Origin: Streptomyces lincolnensis
GTDB lineage: Bacteria; Actinomycetota; Actinomycetes; Streptomycetales; Streptomycetaceae
Assembly (NCBI RefSeq): GCF_001685355.1
Contig: NZ_CP016438.1
Coordinates: 3,038,001-3,102,000 of the forward strand
Length of the DNA: 64,000 nt
Reading direction: 5' to 3'
Both the position numbers and the translations under genes were made by a program. Positions 15,237-23,619 of the stretch are shown in pieces (position 1 is the stretch's first letter; each line of letters begins with the position of its first letter). Under the pieces are notes generated by a model that worked only from the letters and a program-made list of their open reading frames with translations, had not been told where the DNA came from and made no database searches.

Positions 15237-17177
15237 ATGAGATCCAACCGCGCCAAGGTCCGCGCCGGGGTGGGCATGGCGGCCACACTGCCCATGCTCG
15301 CCGGTGCGCTGGCGCTCGGCATGCCCGCGGCCCACGCCGCGGACAACCCGGCCCGGCAGACGCTGGCGGGCACCCGGCCCGCCTGGGCCACGGCCAAGGC
15401 CGACCGGGGCGCCAGCTCCGACGCCGCCCAGGTCTCCGCCCGGGTCTACCTCGCCGGCCGGGACGCCACCGGCCTCGCCGCGTACGCGAAGGCCGTGTCC
15501 GACCCGGCCTCCGCGTCGTACGGCAAGTACCTCAGCGCCCGGCAGGCCAAGGACCGCTTCGGCGCGACCGCGGCCCAGGTGGCCGCGGTGAAGTCCTGGC
15601 TGACGTCGGCGGGCCTGAAGGTCACGGACGTCACCGAGCACTACGTCGCCGTCAGCGGTGACGTGGCCGCCGCCGAGAAGGCCTTCGGCACCCAGCTGCA
15701 CAACTACGCCAAGGGCTCCAGGACCTATCGCGCCCCGTCGAAGGCGGCCTCCGCCCCGGAGGGCCTGAACGGCGCCGTCCTGACCGTCACCGGCCTGGAC
15801 AACGCTCCGCACCGGCTGAGCCACGACGACCAGCTGCCGCCGCCGGAGACCGTGTTCCGCAACGCCGGGCCGTTCTCCTCGTCGTACGGCTCGAACATCG
15901 CGAGCACCCTGCCGGACGCCTACGGCGGGAAGATCCCGTACGCCGTCAAGGGCTACACCGGCAAGCAGCTGCGGGCCGCGTACGGCGCGGGCACCCGCAC
16001 CGGCAAGGGCGTGCGCGTCGCCATCACCGACGCCTACGCCTCGCCGACCATCGCCTACGACGCGGCCACCTACGCGAAGAAGCACGGCGACGCCGCGTGG
16101 AAGACCGGGCAGCTGCACCAGGTGCTGCCCAAGAGCTACACGAACACCAAGGACTGCTCGGCGGCCGGCTGGTACGGCGAGGAGACCCTCGACGTCGAGG
16201 CCGTGCACGCGGTCGCGCCCGCCGCCGACGTCACCTACGTGGGTGCCCAGTCCTGCACCGACGCCGATCTGCTGGACGCGCTCGGCAAGGTCGTCGACAA
16301 CCACCTGGCCGACATCGTCTCCAACTCCTGGGGCGAGGTGGAGTCCGCCGGGACCCCGGACATCGCGGCCGCCTACGACCAGGTCTTCCAGCTGGGCGCG
16401 GTGGAGGGCATCGGCTTCTACTTCTCCTCCGGCGACGACGGCGACGAGGTCGCCAGCTCCGGGACGAAGCAGGTCGACATCCCGGTCAGCTCCGCCTGGG
16501 TGACCGCGGTCGGCGGTACGTCCCTGGCGGTCGGCCAGCGCGACACGTACCAGTGGGAGACCGGCTGGGGCACGCTCAAGGCGACGCTCTCCGACGACGG
16601 CAAGAGCTGGACCGACTTCCCGGGCGCCTTCACCTCGGGCGCGGGCGGCGGCACCAGCAAGTCCGTCGCCGAGCCCGGCTACCAGAAGGGTGTCGTCCCG
16701 GACGCGCTCGCCCAGGCCAACAACGCCGAGGGCAACCGGGTCGTCCCGGACATCGCGGCGGTCGCCGACCCCAACACGGGGTTCCTGGTGGGCCAGACGC
16801 AGACCCTGCCGGACGGGAAGACGCAGGCGTACGACGAGTACCGCATCGGCGGCACCTCGCTCGCCGCGCCGGTGATCGCGGCCGTACAGGCTCTCGCGCA
16901 GGAGGCCGCGGGCGGCACGCCGATCGGCTTCGCCAACCCGACGATCTACGCGAAGTACGGCTCGAAGCTCTACCACGACGTCACGGACAACCCGACGGGC
17001 TCCGGCCTCGCCGTGGCCCGGGTCGACTTCGTCAACGGCTACGACGCGACCGGCGGCCTGGCCACCTCGGTCCGCACCCTGGGCAAGGACAGCTCGCTCC
17101 AGGCCGTGAAGGGCTACGACGACGTCACCGGCGTGGGGACACCCGCGCGCGGCTACGTGGAGTCGTACCGCCGCTGA
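15237..17177 (+). CDS. Secreted S53 (sedolisin) serine-carboxyl protease
   Basis: Exported protease precursor of 646 residues. The N-terminus is a Sec signal peptide ending AAHA, followed by a pro-kumamolisin activation domain (VYLAGRDATGLAAYAKAVSDP to about residue 190) and the S53 catalytic domain. Catalytic Glu and Asp lie in YGEETLDVEAVHAV, the oxyanion Asp in YFSSGDDGDE, and the nucleophilic Ser in GGTSLAAPV. Enzymes of this family work at acidic pH and self-process. The ATG at 15237 follows AGGGGG; upstream in-frame codons would precede the signal peptide. It is monocistronic and ends in a very strong hairpin at 17204-17243. Confidence 0.93.
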   Translation: MRSNRAKVRAGVGMAATLPMLAGALALGMPAAHAADNPARQTLAGTRPAWATAKADRGASSDAAQVSARVYLAGRDATGLAAYAKAVSDPASASYGKYLSARQAKDRFGATAAQVAAVKSWLTSAGLKVTDVTEHYVAVSGDVAAAEKAFGTQLHNYAKGSRTYRAPSKAASAPEGLNGAVLTVTGLDNAPHRLSHDDQLPPPETVFRNAGPFSSSYGSNIASTLPDAYGGKIPYAVKGYTGKQLRAAYGAGTRTGKGVRVAITDAYASPTIAYDAATYAKKHGDAAWKTGQLHQVLPKSYTNTKDCSAAGWYGEETLDVEAVHAVAPAADVTYVGAQSCTDADLLDALGKVVDNHLADIVSNSWGEVESAGTPDIAAAYDQVFQLGAVEGIGFYFSSGDDGDEVASSGTKQVDIPVSSAWVTAVGGTSLAVGQRDTYQWETGWGTLKATLSDDGKSWTDFPGAFTSGAGGGTSKSVAEPGYQKGVVPDALAQANNAEGNRVVPDIAAVADPNTGFLVGQTQTLPDGKTQAYDEYRIGGTSLAAPVIAAVQALAQEAAGGTPIGFANPTIYAKYGSKLYHDVTDNPTGSGLAVARVDFVNGYDATGGLATSVRTLGKDSSLQAVKGYDDVTGVGTPARGYVESYRR

Positions 17178-17337
17178 CCACGGCGGCGGGACCCGATCCC
17201 GGTGCGTCCGCCTCCCGACGGGGTTCCGTCGGGAGGCGGACGCGCTCGCGCAGCCGGTGCGAGCGGGCACGCGCGAACAGGGTGTTGCTGATGGCGCCGA
17301 CGGTCAGGGTGGCGGCGACGAACAGCCAGTCACTCAC
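17125..17337 (-). CDS. Small membrane protein (70 residues), convergent with the protease
   Basis: A GTG start with an excellent AAGGAGGAGCA ribosome site opens a 70-residue ORF. It has a hydrophobic helix (WLFVAATLTVGAISNTLF, residues 4-21), then an Arg-rich tail. The tail overlaps the last 53 bp of the protease gene and is encoded through the perfect terminator hairpin at 17204-17243, so the C-terminal half may have no function of its own. It is the only gene candidate between the protease and nadE. It is supported by the ribosome site and helix, not by any family. Confidence 0.5.
   Translation of the reverse strand: MSDWLFVAATLTVGAISNTLFARARSHRLRERVRLPTEPRREADAPGSGPAAVVSGGTTPRSRARVSPRR
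17204..17243 (+). terminator. Terminator of the sedolisin gene
   Basis: Perfect 18-bp stem (17204-17221 with 17226-17243) with a GGTT loop, 27 bp after the protease stop. It is among the longest uninterrupted short-loop hairpins in the window. Confidence 0.85.
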
Positions 17338-17490
17338 TGCTCCTCCTTCGTCACGGCCAGTCGTACCGCGGCAGGCGTGACGGGAGCCCGCTTTCCGCCG
17401 GAACGCGGGTGGCCGGGGGCGGGCTGTGATACCGGCGATACCGGAGGGGCCATCACCCCATCGCGTCGCTCTGACGATTACACTGAACGC

Positions 17491-19245
17491 GTGCCTCAAC
17501 TACGTCTCGCCCTGAACCAGATCGACTCGCGCGTCGGCGACATCGCCCAGAACACCGAGACGATCCTCCGCTGGACCCGGCACTCCGCCGAGCAGGGAGC
17601 GCATCTCGTGGCGTTCCCGGAGATGGTGCTGACCGGGTATCCCGTCGAGGACCTGGCTCTTCGGTCGTCCTTCGTCGACGCCTCCCGCACGGCCCTGCGC
17701 ACGCTGGCCGGCCGTCTCGCCGACGAGGGCTTCGGGGAGCTGCCCGTGGTCGTCGGCTACCTCGACCGCTCCGAGTCCGCCCAGCCCAGGTTCGGCCAGC
17801 CGGCCGGCGCCCCGCGCAACGCGGGCGCGGTGCTCCACCGGGGCGAGGTGGCGCTGACGTTCGCCAAGCACCACCTGCCCAACTACGGCGTCTTCGACGA
17901 GTTCCGCTACTTCGTGCCCGGCGACACCATGCCGGTGGTGCGGGTGCACGGCGTCGACGTGGCCCTGGCCATCTGCGAGGACCTCTGGCAGGACGGCGGG
18001 CGCGTCCCGGCGGCCCGCTCCGCCGAGGCCGGCCTCCTGCTCTCCGTCAACGCCTCGCCGTACGAGCGCGACAAGGACGACACCCGCCTGGAGCTGGTCC
18101 GCAAGCGCGCCCAGGAGGCGGGCTGCACCACCGCCTACCTCGCGATGAGCGGCGGCCAGGACGAACTGGTCTTCGACGGCGACTCGATCGTCGTCGACCG
18201 GGACGGCGAAGTGATCGCGCGGGCCCCGCAGTTCTCCGAGGGCTGCGTGGTCCTCGACCTCGACCTCCCGGCCGCCTCCCCGAACGCCCCGACGGGCGTG
18301 GTGGACGACGGTCTGCGCATCGACCGCGTCGTCCTGTCCGAGGAGCCCCTCGCGCCCTACGAGCCGGAGCACACCGGCGCCTACGCGGACCGCCTCGACG
18401 ACGCCGAGGAGGTCTACTCGGCGCTGGTCGTGGGCCTGCGGGCGTATGTCACCAAGAACGGCTTCGAGTCGGTCCTGATCGGTCTGTCGGGCGGTATCGA
18501 CTCGGCGCTCGTCGCGGCGATCGCCTGCGACGCGGTGGGCGCGCAGAACGTGTACGGCGTCTCGATGCCCTCGAAGTACTCCTCCGACCACTCCAAGGGC
18601 GACGCGGCGGAACTGGCCCGCCGCACGGGCCTCAACCTCCGTACGGTGCCGATCGAGCCGATGTTCGACGCGTACATGGGGTCGCTGGGACTGACGGGAC
18701 TGGCCGAGGAGAACCTCCAGTCCCGGCTCCGGGGCACCATGCTGATGGCCATCTCCAACCAGGAGGGCCACATCGTCCTGGCCCCCGGCAACAAGTCGGA
18801 GCTGGCGGTGGGCTATTCGACGCTCTACGGCGACTCGGTGGGCGCCTACGGCCCCATCAAGGACGTCTACAAGACGTGGATCTTCCGCCTGGCCGAGTGG
18901 CGCAACCGCGCGGCCGTGGAGCGGGGCCAGACCCCGCCGATCCCCGAGAACTCCATCACCAAGCCCCCGAGCGCGGAACTCCGCCCCGGCCAGGTGGACA
19001 CGGACTCCCTGCCGGACTACCCCGTCCTGGACGCGATCCTGGAGCTCTACGTCGACCGCGACAAGGGTGCCGACGAGATCGTCGCCGCCGGCTTCGACCC
19101 CGCCCTGGTCGCCAAGACGCTGCGCATGGTCGACACCGCCGAGTACAAGCGCCGCCAGTACCCGCCGGGCACGAAGATCTCCGCGAAGGGCTTCGGCAAG
19201 GACCGCCGGCTGCCGATCACCAACGGGTGGCGGGAGTCCTTGTGA
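17491..19245 (+). CDS. nadE: Glutamine-dependent NAD+ synthetase
   Basis: Cytoplasmic enzyme converting nicotinic acid adenine dinucleotide to NAD+ with glutamine and ATP, 584 residues. The N-terminal nitrilase-type glutaminase domain shows the Glu in FPEMVLTGYP, the Lys in TFAKHHLPNY and the nucleophilic Cys in ALAICEDLW. The C-terminal synthetase has the ATP-pyrophosphatase loop GLSGGIDSALVAAI near residue 331 and the APGNKSELAVGY segment. The GTG at 17491 was chosen because MPQLRLALNQ opens the domain. No Shine-Dalgarno is present, but TACACT lies 10 bases upstream, suggesting a leaderless mRNA. It is convergent with rph. Confidence 0.95.
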   Translation: MPQLRLALNQIDSRVGDIAQNTETILRWTRHSAEQGAHLVAFPEMVLTGYPVEDLALRSSFVDASRTALRTLAGRLADEGFGELPVVVGYLDRSESAQPRFGQPAGAPRNAGAVLHRGEVALTFAKHHLPNYGVFDEFRYFVPGDTMPVVRVHGVDVALAICEDLWQDGGRVPAARSAEAGLLLSVNASPYERDKDDTRLELVRKRAQEAGCTTAYLAMSGGQDELVFDGDSIVVDRDGEVIARAPQFSEGCVVLDLDLPAASPNAPTGVVDDGLRIDRVVLSEEPLAPYEPEHTGAYADRLDDAEEVYSALVVGLRAYVTKNGFESVLIGLSGGIDSALVAAIACDAVGAQNVYGVSMPSKYSSDHSKGDAAELARRTGLNLRTVPIEPMFDAYMGSLGLTGLAEENLQSRLRGTMLMAISNQEGHIVLAPGNKSELAVGYSTLYGDSVGAYGPIKDVYKTWIFRLAEWRNRAAVERGQTPPIPENSITKPPSAELRPGQVDTDSLPDYPVLDAILELYVDRDKGADEIVAAGFDPALVAKTLRMVDTAEYKRRQYPPGTKISAKGFGKDRRLPITNGWRESL

Positions 19246-19283
19246 CCTGCGGGCCGGCGTCGTCCTGCCGGTGACGGGCGCGG

Positions 19284-19308
19284 GTGCGGCCGCTCGGTGC
19301 GGCCGCAC
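19284..19308. terminator. Shared terminator between convergent nadE and rph
   Basis: A perfect 10-bp inverted repeat (19284-19293 with 19299-19308, 5-nt loop) lies between the two stops and can serve both strands. It is followed by a short tandem of GGTCAGTC units (about 19320-19340). Confidence 0.6.
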
Positions 19309-19344
19309 AGTGCGCTCGGTCGGTGCGGTCAGTCGGTCAGTCGG

Positions 19345-21942
19345 TCAGGGCAGGAGCTCGACGTACCCCCCGGTTCCGTGCACGCGGATCCGCTGCCCGT
19401 CCCGGATCCGCCGGGTGGCCCCCTCCACGCCCACGACGGCCGGCAGGCCGTACTCGCGGGCGATCACCGCGCCATGGGTCATCAGGCCGCCCACCTCCGT
19501 CACCAGGCCCGCGACCGCGACGAACAGCGGCGACCAGCTGGGGTCGGTGAAGGTCGTGACCAGGATGTCGCCCGCTTCGAGATCGGCGTCCGCCAGGTCG
19601 AGGACGACGCGGGCCCGCCCCTCGACGGTCCCGGCGGAAACCGGCAGGCCGACCAGGGCGTCGGCCGGCACGTCGTCGCGCCGGTACGCCCCGTTGAGCG
19701 CTTCCCCGTCCGAGGTGAGCACCCGGGGCGGGGTGAGCGCCTGGTACGAGCGGTACGCGTCCTTGCGCTGTTGGATGAGCCGGTCGTCCACAAGGTGCGA
19801 GCGCACGACGTCGTGGAGTTCCTGGAACGTGAGGTAGAAGATGTCCTCCTGCTCGGCAAGCACGCCGGCCCGCACGAGGCGCCCGGCCTCCCCCAGCAGG
19901 GCCTGCTTGTAGACGAAGTAGCGGCTGACGATGTCGTACTTCGGGTACTCGCGGTAGCCGATGAAGGTGCGGACCCGGTCGATCATGGCCTTGGTCTCGT
20001 CTGCCTTCCGCGCCCCGTCCGGCAGGGCCCTGAGGCGTGACAGCACCTCCTGTTCCTTCTGCTGCGCCTGCCGGTGCCCCTGCTCGAAGCGCCGCCGGGC
20101 CGCGCCCGGTTCGAAGTTCCTGACGTTGTCGAGGATCACGGGAACGAGCGTGCCGGGACGCTCGCGCCAGCGCGGCCTCGTGATGTCGATCTCGCCGACG
20201 CAGCGCATGCCGTACAAGTCGAGGTAGGCCTCGATGGCGTCGCGTGCCTCGGTGCCGCCCGGGAGCTTCCCCAGTTCGTCGAGGAAGCCGTCGTCCCGTA
20301 CGTCCCGCAGGAAGGCGACCACCTCGGTGTGCGGGCGGATCACGTCCGCGACGTCGAGCAGCGCGAGCCCCATCTCCGAGGTGACGTTGCCGGGGGCGGA
20401 CAGGGTCAGCGTGTCGGCGGCGTTCTTCTCGCCGAGCCACTCCTCCAGCTTGTCGTTGAGCCACCAGGTGGCCTCCATCCCCGCCATGATCGCCTGGAAG
20501 TTCAGCGGGTCTCCGAGGACGCGTTTGTGCTCCTCGACGGCCTCCAGCAGGAAGTCGAACAGCGCCGGTCCGGTCTTCGTCCGTACCTCGCGCCGAAGGG
20601 CGGCGACGGACTCCCGGCTGCGCTCGATCAGCCCGGCAACGACGGCCGGATCGGTCTCGATCGGGGTGGGCGGTCCCCCGGCCCGCGGCCCGGCGGGGGG
20701 CGGGTCCGGGAGCGACGGGACGAGGTCCTCACGTTCGAGGACGGTCTCCAGCGCGTCCCTGACCAGTGGATCGCCCCTGCCCATGAGGTCCAGAAGGCCG
20801 GCGCGGCTCGCGGGCGAGGCCAGGCGCGGGGTGATCTCGACGAACAGCCTCCCGCCGGCCTCGTGCATCGGAGTCATCGCCGTCAGCCGCCACATGGAGA
20901 GCCCCAGGGGCTTCATGGCGTCGGTCATCATCTGCTGGTGGCCGACGGAGACGTAGACGTGAGGCTCCTGGTCGCCGGTCTCGGGGACGGGGAACAGCGT
21001 CGTGATCGGCCGGCTCTGGACGATGTGGAAGTCGTCGTCGGCCAGGCACCATTCGATGTCCTGCGGGCGGCCGAAGTGCGCTTCGATCCGCCGCCCGAGT
21101 TCCACGAGCCGTACGACCTGCGCATCCGTCAGCGCCGGCTGCTCCTGCCGCCGCGCGTCGACCGCCACTTCCCGCGTGCCGCCGGCCGGCAGGGCGTGAA
21201 CGGCACGCTGCTTGGCGGCGATCGCCTTGGCGACGATCTCGCCGTGGCGCACCTTGAAGACGTCCGGGTTCACCAGGCCGGAGACCAGGGCCTCGCCGAG
21301 GCCGAAGCCGGCGTCCACGGTGGCGGTCCGCCGGTCGCCCGTGACGGGGTCGGCCGTGAACAGGATGCCGGCCGCGTCCGGGAGGACCATCCGCTGCACG
21401 ACCACGGCCATGCGGACCGTGCGGTGGTCGATGCCCTGGCGCCGGCGGTAGGTCACGGCCCGCTCGGTGAACAGCGAAGCCCAGCACCGGCTGACGTGCT
21501 CCAGGATCGCCGTCGGCCCCATCACGTTCAGGTACGTGTCCTGCTGGCCGGCGAAGGAGGCCGTCGGCAGGTCCTCCGCCGTCGCGCTGGACCGGACCGC
21601 GTAGGCGGCCCGCTCACCGAACCGGGTGAGCGCGCCGGTGATCGCCGCCGCGAGATCGCCCGGGACGGCGATCCCCTCGATGGTCCGGCGCGTCCGCTCG
21701 CTGAGCGTGCGGACCGCCTCCCGGTCGTCCGGGTCCACGCGCGACAGCCGATCGAGCAGGTCGTCGACCGACGGCGCCCGCGCCACGACCCGTTGGAAGG
21801 CGTCCGTCGTCACGCAGAAACCGGCCGGCACGCGGATGCCGTCGATCCGCGACAGCCGGCCCAGGTGCGCGGCCTTGCCGCCGACGGCCGCGACCCTCGT
21901 CTCGTCGACTTCGTGAAGACCCACCACGTACGGCTCGCTCAT
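19345..21942 (-). CDS. rph: Rifamycin phosphotransferase Rph
   Basis: Cytoplasmic resistance enzyme of 865 residues that inactivates rifamycins by transferring the beta-phosphate of ATP to the antibiotic. Domains follow the Rph plan: an N-terminal PPDK-like ATP-grasp (GGKAAHLGRL, YAVRSSATAEDLPTASFAGQ, QRMVLPDAAGILFTADP), a central helical rifamycin-binding region (about residues 330-750) and a C-terminal swivelling phospho-His domain with the catalytic histidine in GGLMTHGAVIARE (His823). PEP synthase is excluded by length and the central domain. The RAE box upstream (22063-22081) is the established signature of rifamycin-inducible genes and supports the call. The ATG has GGGGGAG upstream. 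Confidence 0.93.
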   Translation of the reverse strand: MSEPYVVGLHEVDETRVAAVGGKAAHLGRLSRIDGIRVPAGFCVTTDAFQRVVARAPSVDDLLDRLSRVDPDDREAVRTLSERTRRTIEGIAVPGDLAAAITGALTRFGERAAYAVRSSATAEDLPTASFAGQQDTYLNVMGPTAILEHVSRCWASLFTERAVTYRRRQGIDHRTVRMAVVVQRMVLPDAAGILFTADPVTGDRRTATVDAGFGLGEALVSGLVNPDVFKVRHGEIVAKAIAAKQRAVHALPAGGTREVAVDARRQEQPALTDAQVVRLVELGRRIEAHFGRPQDIEWCLADDDFHIVQSRPITTLFPVPETGDQEPHVYVSVGHQQMMTDAMKPLGLSMWRLTAMTPMHEAGGRLFVEITPRLASPASRAGLLDLMGRGDPLVRDALETVLEREDLVPSLPDPPPAGPRAGGPPTPIETDPAVVAGLIERSRESVAALRREVRTKTGPALFDFLLEAVEEHKRVLGDPLNFQAIMAGMEATWWLNDKLEEWLGEKNAADTLTLSAPGNVTSEMGLALLDVADVIRPHTEVVAFLRDVRDDGFLDELGKLPGGTEARDAIEAYLDLYGMRCVGEIDITRPRWRERPGTLVPVILDNVRNFEPGAARRRFEQGHRQAQQKEQEVLSRLRALPDGARKADETKAMIDRVRTFIGYREYPKYDIVSRYFVYKQALLGEAGRLVRAGVLAEQEDIFYLTFQELHDVVRSHLVDDRLIQQRKDAYRSYQALTPPRVLTSDGEALNGAYRRDDVPADALVGLPVSAGTVEGRARVVLDLADADLEAGDILVTTFTDPSWSPLFVAVAGLVTEVGGLMTHGAVIAREYGLPAVVGVEGATRRIRDGQRIRVHGTGGYVELLP

Positions 21943-22045
21943 CGCGCTCCCCCGACCGGTCCGACGTCGCCGCGTCCCTCGTACGTCGACAGCAACACAC
22001 GCACGTTCGTGCCCTCATTTCCGCAGGTTGTGGCATCGGCCGACG

Positions 22046-22076
22046 ATTGTGCGCCCCCACCCGGGTCTTGCGGCAA
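22046..22076 (-). promoter_or_regulatory. Possible rph promoter overlapping the RAE
   Basis: Read leftward, TTGCCG (22071-22076, inside the RAE) and CACAAT (22046-22051) are spaced 19 bp and could be the -35 and -10 of rph. The spacing is longer than ideal, so this is tentative. Confidence 0.4.
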
Positions 22077-22081
22077 GCCCC
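22063..22081. promoter_or_regulatory. Rifamycin-associated element (RAE)
   Basis: GGGTCTTGCGGCAAGCCCC is a 19-bp inverted repeat (GGG-n-CTTG around CGG) that fits the RAE known to precede rifamycin-inactivating genes and helR in actinomycetes. It lies between divergent rph and the APH-like gene, and could contribute a -35-like TTGC(G/C)G hexamer to the promoter on each strand. The regulator that reads RAE is not identifiable here. Confidence 0.8.
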
Positions 22082-22096
22082 CCGGCGCGCTATAGC
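22068..22096 (+). promoter_or_regulatory. Promoter of the APH-kinase/deaminase pair, overlapping the RAE
   Basis: TTGCGG (22068-22073, within the RAE) and TATAGC (22091-22096) are separated by exactly 17 bp, a good sigma-70-type promoter reading rightward. A perfect inverted repeat GATCGT-gcg-ACGATC at 22135-22149 lies just before the first start codon and may act on translation or bind a second regulator. Confidence 0.6.
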
Positions 22097-22155
22097 TTGA
22101 GAAGGGAGGGGGGATCTCTCTCCGTCCGTTCGGCGATCGTGCGACGATCACTGGC

Positions 22156-23106
22156 GTGACCGACTTAATGCCCCCCCAGGACATGGCCCGCCGTACCTCG
22201 GCCGCAGTGGACGCGGCTGTCGGGGCGGCGCGCGATCTCGGACTCACCGTGACGGACGCCCGGGTGCTGCACGACCTGTTCTCCGTCGTCGTCCACCTCG
22301 CGCCCTCACCGGTCGTGGCCCGCGTTCCCACCGTCCTGCCGGCCCACACGGACCTCGACGTCCTGGCAGACCGTCAGCGGGCGGAGCTGGACGTGACCCG
22401 GTGGCTCGCGGATCAGGGAACGCCGGTGATCCCGCCGAGCCCGCTGGTGCCGCCGGAGCCCGTTCGGCGGGACGGATTCTCGATGACGTTCTGGCAGTTC
22501 GTCGAGGAGGACCGGTCCAAGGAGCCCGACTACGCGGCGAACTCCGAGATCACCGCCGACCTGCACGCCGCGATGCGCGCGTATCCGGGCCCGCTGTCGT
22601 TCCTGTCGGCGGCCGATCCGCAGTTCGTCACCGACAGCCTCGACCTGCTCGGTGACAGTCCCGACCTGCTCGCTCCGGCCGATCTGGACCGGGCCCGCCG
22701 GGAGTGGCAGGTCCTGGAGCCGCTCGTGCGCTCGCGTACGGCGTTCGAGAAGGCGTTCCCCGGCGTCGACCTCCAGCCCGTCCACGGCGACTCCCCGCCC
22801 GCGAACGTCTTCGCCGGGGTGGACGGCGCCCGCTACGCCGACTTCGAGCTGGTCACCCTGGGCCCCGTCGAATGGGACCTGGCCGCCCTCGGACCCGACC
22901 TTGAGGCCGCCTACAACCGCGGCGCGCGGCGCAACGGCATGCGGCCGCTGAACGAGGACGTCCTGCGCTTCGTGAACGCGGTGGGCATGCTGCGGGCCAT
23001 CACCTCTCTCACCCTCGTGCCCCAGTTCCCCGCGCTGCTGGAGTACTTGAGCCCGGCCGTCGACCAGTGGCGGACGACACCGTTCGCCGGCGGGGTGGCC
23101 GGATGA
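22156..23106 (+). CDS. APH-family small-molecule kinase
   Basis: A 316-residue protein of the aminoglycoside phosphotransferase/choline kinase fold. It has the Brenner-type catalytic motif VHGDSPPANVF near residue 210 and the metal-binding DFELVTLGPVEWDLAAL near residue 230. The N-lobe is degenerate, with no classical glycine-rich loop, as usual for APH enzymes. It is the first gene downstream of the rightward RAE promoter and is translationally coupled to the next gene. It could phosphorylate an antibiotic or a nucleoside-like compound; neither is shown. The GTG at 22156 gives MTDLMPPQDM; an ATG four codons later is possible. Confidence 0.82.
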   Translation: MTDLMPPQDMARRTSAAVDAAVGAARDLGLTVTDARVLHDLFSVVVHLAPSPVVARVPTVLPAHTDLDVLADRQRAELDVTRWLADQGTPVIPPSPLVPPEPVRRDGFSMTFWQFVEEDRSKEPDYAANSEITADLHAAMRAYPGPLSFLSAADPQFVTDSLDLLGDSPDLLAPADLDRARREWQVLEPLVRSRTAFEKAFPGVDLQPVHGDSPPANVFAGVDGARYADFELVTLGPVEWDLAALGPDLEAAYNRGARRNGMRPLNEDVLRFVNAVGMLRAITSLTLVPQFPALLEYLSPAVDQWRTTPFAGGVAG

Positions 23107-23537
23107 CCTCGGCGCTCCCCGCCGCCGACCGGGAACTCGTCCGGGCCGCGGCCCACGTCGCGCGCACGCGGTGCCGGGGCGACAACCACACCATGGCGGC
23201 GGCGGGCCGCGCCCCCGACGGCCGGATCGTCACCGCGGTGAACGTCTACCACTTCACGGGAGGGCCCTGCGCGGAGCTGGTCCTCATCGGCGCGGCCGCC
23301 GCCCAGGGGGTGTACGAACTGGAGACGGTGGTGGCCGTCGGCGACCGTGACCGCGGGGTCGTTCCGCCGTGCGGCCGGTGTCGTCAGGTGCTGCTCGACT
23401 GCTTCCCCGCCGTCAAGGTCCTCGTCGGTCGGGGTGATCGCGTCCGGTCCGTGCCCGTCGCCGACCTGCTGCCCGAGAGCTACGTCTGGGCCGACCACCA
23501 GGTCGAGGCGGACACCGCCGCGCCGTCGGAGCCGTAG
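23103..23537 (+). CDS. Cytidine deaminase-like (blasticidin-S deaminase type) zinc enzyme
   Basis: A 144-residue cytidine-deaminase-fold protein. Zinc ligands and the proton-shuttling Glu are present in GGPCAELVLIGAA and PPCGRCRQVLLD. The Cys-Ala-Glu variant and overall size match homotetrameric cytidine/blasticidin-S deaminases. Its ATG overlaps the stop of the APH-like kinase (ATGA), so the two are coupled and share the RAE-linked promoter. It may deaminate cytosine nucleosides for salvage or inactivate a peptidyl-nucleoside antibiotic; the operon context favours a resistance role, as inference only. Confidence 0.85.
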   Translation: MTSALPAADRELVRAAAHVARTRCRGDNHTMAAAGRAPDGRIVTAVNVYHFTGGPCAELVLIGAAAAQGVYELETVVAVGDRDRGVVPPCGRCRQVLLDCFPAVKVLVGRGDRVRSVPVADLLPESYVWADHQVEADTAAPSEP

Positions 23538-23619
23538 ACGATGAAGCCGTACGTGAAGCCGTAGACGACGCCGTGGAAAATTCCGTGCCGTGCCGTCCGG
23601 GATGGCACAGACTCGCCCC

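Noticed and set aside
19320..19345. GGTCAGTC tandem as an attachment site or origin
   Set aside because: Only a few short units after a terminator, with no integrase, tRNA or DnaA-box context.
19345..21942. Phosphoenolpyruvate synthase
   Set aside because: The N-terminal ATP-grasp and phospho-His domains are shared, but the 865-residue length, the central helical domain and the upstream RAE point to rifamycin phosphotransferase.
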